A DNA stretch of 62,709 bases, taken from positions 1 to 62,709 of the forward strand of contig CATJBQ010000126.1 of assembly GCA_949738465.1 (NCBI GenBank). Reading direction: 5' to 3'. Positions 61,330 to 62,709 of the stretch are shown here, piece after piece. Both the position numbers and the translations under genes were made by a program. The notes below the pieces were generated by a model that was not told the origin of the DNA, ran no database searches, and saw only the letters and a list, made by a program, of their open reading frames with translations. This stretch comes from an uncultured Lachnospiraceae bacterium. Its GTDB lineage: Bacteria > Bacillota > Clostridia > Lachnospirales > Lachnospiraceae. The stretch's first letter is position 1; each line of letters begins with the position of its first letter.

Positions 61330-62515
61330 CTGTCCATTTCTTACTGTCAGTGTAACCTCTTAAGAAAATTCTGTCAATACGCGCTCCCTTATTTCTAAAA
61401 ATTATTTTAGAAATTCTAAAAAGATTACGAAACCTGTCCAGTCTGATCCGGATCCGGAAGGTTTTTGGCGCGTACCGGTACACCAGGAAACTGGCCGCCA
61501 GGCAGTAGAGCACACAGAATCCGATGGTCAGTATCCCGAACAACAATGTCGGCATTTTCACCTGGATCACCAGATAGCAGACAATATACGTCGCCCACAC
61601 GCTCACCTTGTAGGCGGCGCTTTTCAGCTCCGTACCCGCATTGTAGGGCTGCAGCAGATAATACAGCGTCAGGTAATACACGGAAAAAAAGATGCCAAGG
61701 CAGACGGCAGAGCCTGCCAGAACCAGGTAATCCAAGGGCTGTGCCATCCCGCCGGACATATAGAGAAGCAGCGAAAGCCCGCTTCCGATCACCGCCGCCG
61801 GAAGAAGATTCACCTTGATCATCTCGCCCAGGCGGATCCAGAACAGCTTCAGGATATATCCCGGTTTTTTATAGAAGGGATAGGTCAGCAGGCTGTGGTC
61901 GCAATTGACAAACAGAGCTGTAGTAAAACCCGTCCCCCGGTTAATCAGATACATCACAAATACGAGATAGGGCAGGGAATCCATCAGAATCCCGTTTACC
62001 GCCTCTTTCAACTGCGGCCGGAAACGAAAGGATGTCAGCACTGCCAGAAGCAAAACCAACGCCACAGCGGTAACCTGCAGGGACGCTCTCCACAGAATCC
62101 TCCGGTGACGCTTGACAAATAGTTCGTTGAGATAGGAAAAGCCCTTGCGATTGCTGGTAACGTCCCGATCCGAACTGATGTTCTTAAGAAGCTGGGCATA
62201 GGCATAATTGCCCAGGGCATATTCCCTGGCGTTCATTCCCAGCAGGATCACCGCATAGTATTTGTCCTTGGTGGGATTGAACATGTACGTATTCATAACG
62301 GCCCCTGCCACAGTAAGAAATAGCAGAATATGCAGGAAAAACCGGCCCTCTGCGTAAGGCGCAGAACAGAAGGCCGCCGCGCCCTTCACCATCAGAAGAA
62401 GATACCGGAATTTGCCCAAAAAGCCCGACACGACCTCCCAAAGTACCGATACCACATTGGCAAACATCTTTAACCCCCGCACCTGATAGAGCGTCTCCGG
62501 AAGCAGTCTCCTCAC
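61325..62515 (-). CDS. Polytopic membrane protein, ABC-export-permease-like, possibly frameshifted at the 5' end
   Basis: A 396-residue reading frame from a GTG at 62515, with about eight membrane segments. It starts RRLLPETLYQVRGLKMFANV and has 'AYAQLLKNISSDRDVTSNRKGFSYLNELFVKRHRRILW' and 'LLTYPFYKKPGYILKLFWIR', resembling the permease half of Clostridia ABC-2-type exporters. The frame stays open upstream to 62584 and encodes HENTYRVNSILYALKQIPIV, which reads like genuine protein, but without a start codon; an out-of-frame ATG lies at 62571. A lost base at the start is possible. No ATPase partner is in view. Confidence 0.65.
   Translation of the reverse strand: MRRLLPETLYQVRGLKMFANVVSVLWEVVSGFLGKFRYLLLMVKGAAAFCSAPYAEGRFFLHILLFLTVAGAVMNTYMFNPTKDKYYAVILLGMNAREYALGNYAYAQLLKNISSDRDVTSNRKGFSYLNELFVKRHRRILWRASLQVTAVALVLLLAVLTSFRFRPQLKEAVNGILMDSLPYLVFVMYLINRGTGFTTALFVNCDHSLLTYPFYKKPGYILKLFWIRLGEMIKVNLLPAAVIGSGLSLLLYMSGGMAQPLDYLVLAGSAVCLGIFFSVYYLTLYYLLQPYNAGTELKSAAYKVSVWATYIVCYLVIQVKMPTLLFGILTIGFCVLYCLAASFLVYRYAPKTFRIRIRLDRFRNLFRISKIIFRNKGARIDRIFLRGYTDSKKWTA
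61349..61377 (-). promoter_or_regulatory. Promoter of the cobalamin riboswitch operon
   Basis: On the minus strand TTGACA (61377-61372), 17 bases, TACACT (61354-61349). It lies inside the 3' end of the membrane protein gene at 61325-62515; the predicted start (about 61342) is just before riboswitch P1. Confidence 0.75.
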
Positions 62516-62709
62516 GATCGGAATCTGCTTTAAAGCATAGAGGATGCTGTTGACCCGGTAGGTATTTTCATGGAAAAAGAAATTTTAATTTTCTTTAGGG
62601 ATGAAACAGCGGCTTGTCCTTGCAAGGGCTTTCCTCACAAGAATGCAAAAAGGGGATAAGGCTTGAAGATTATTATCTGGATTTGCTGGGAGGAGGTGGA
62701 AAAGGTGAA

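Noticed and set aside
62690-62709. GGAGGAGGTGG followed by GTG at the right edge as the start of a plus-strand gene
   Set aside because: Only five bases remain after the possible start, so no coding evidence exists in the window.

Overview
The window looks like a chromosomal stretch from a fermentative, gut-type Clostridia, most likely Lachnospiraceae. The reasons are the gene order priA-def-fmt-rsmB-rlmN-PP2C-prkC-rsgA-rpe-thiN, the carbohydrate ABC transporters without their own ATPase, the AAA-ATPase/PD-(D/E)XK family genes, strong GGAGG ribosome sites and a moderately GC-rich coding style. The genus cannot be fixed from sequence reading alone. No rRNA, tRNA, transposase, phage gene or CRISPR array was recognised. 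Nearly all genes are on the minus strand.

Region A (about 1-20.5 kb) is a carbohydrate-utilisation locus read leftwards from a promoter at about 20.3 kb. It encodes two permeases, a solute-binding lipoprotein, a GH123-like lipoprotein, a second lipoprotein, a 2251-residue membrane-anchored repeat protein, two TIM-barrel-type glycosidase candidates and an ADP-ribosylglycohydrolase-family protein. An AraC regulator is divergently transcribed beside it. Region B (21.4-29.1 kb) is a second sugar locus: a beta-helix protein, an LplB permease, an LplC-type permease broken by one in-frame TAA, a LipO-like binding protein, a beta-propeller glycosidase and a LacI regulator. Its promoter carries a perfect 18-bp palindrome just after the -10 box; a related site lies 77 bp downstream and another at the start of lacI. 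Two paralogous AAA-ATPase/nuclease-fold genes (1-246 and 29258-30955) bracket A and B in the same orientation.

Region C (31-40.8 kb) holds a carboxylesterase and then an operon under a perfect-consensus sigma-A promoter (TTGACA-17-TATAAT at 40762-40790). The operon encodes a zinc-ribbon/multi-TM protein, an unknown Thr/Glu/Gln-rich protein, an orphan VirD4/TraD-like ATPase, a YARHG protein, a zinc-ribbon TcaA-like protein, a zinc-ribbon C-type-lectin-like protein and a GH3 lipoprotein. I could not match this set to a described system; it is the best candidate here for something new. Divergent from it are a conserved unknown protein and a DnaQ-like exonuclease with a topoisomerase-type zinc ribbon. 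Two 81-bp direct repeats and a VOC-family protein follow.

Region D (43-55.2 kb) is the housekeeping cluster for replication restart, start-Met formylation and deformylation, rRNA methylation, Ser/Thr kinase/phosphatase signalling, ribosome assembly and the pentose-phosphate and thiamine genes. Region E (55.3-61.4 kb) is a cobalamin-riboswitch-controlled ECF transporter operon: a DUF4430 surface protein, two different EcfT proteins, a fused double ABC ATPase and an S component. The riboswitch P1 helix can be drawn, and a terminator hairpin follows as expression platform. The window ends with a membrane protein whose 5' end may be frameshifted.
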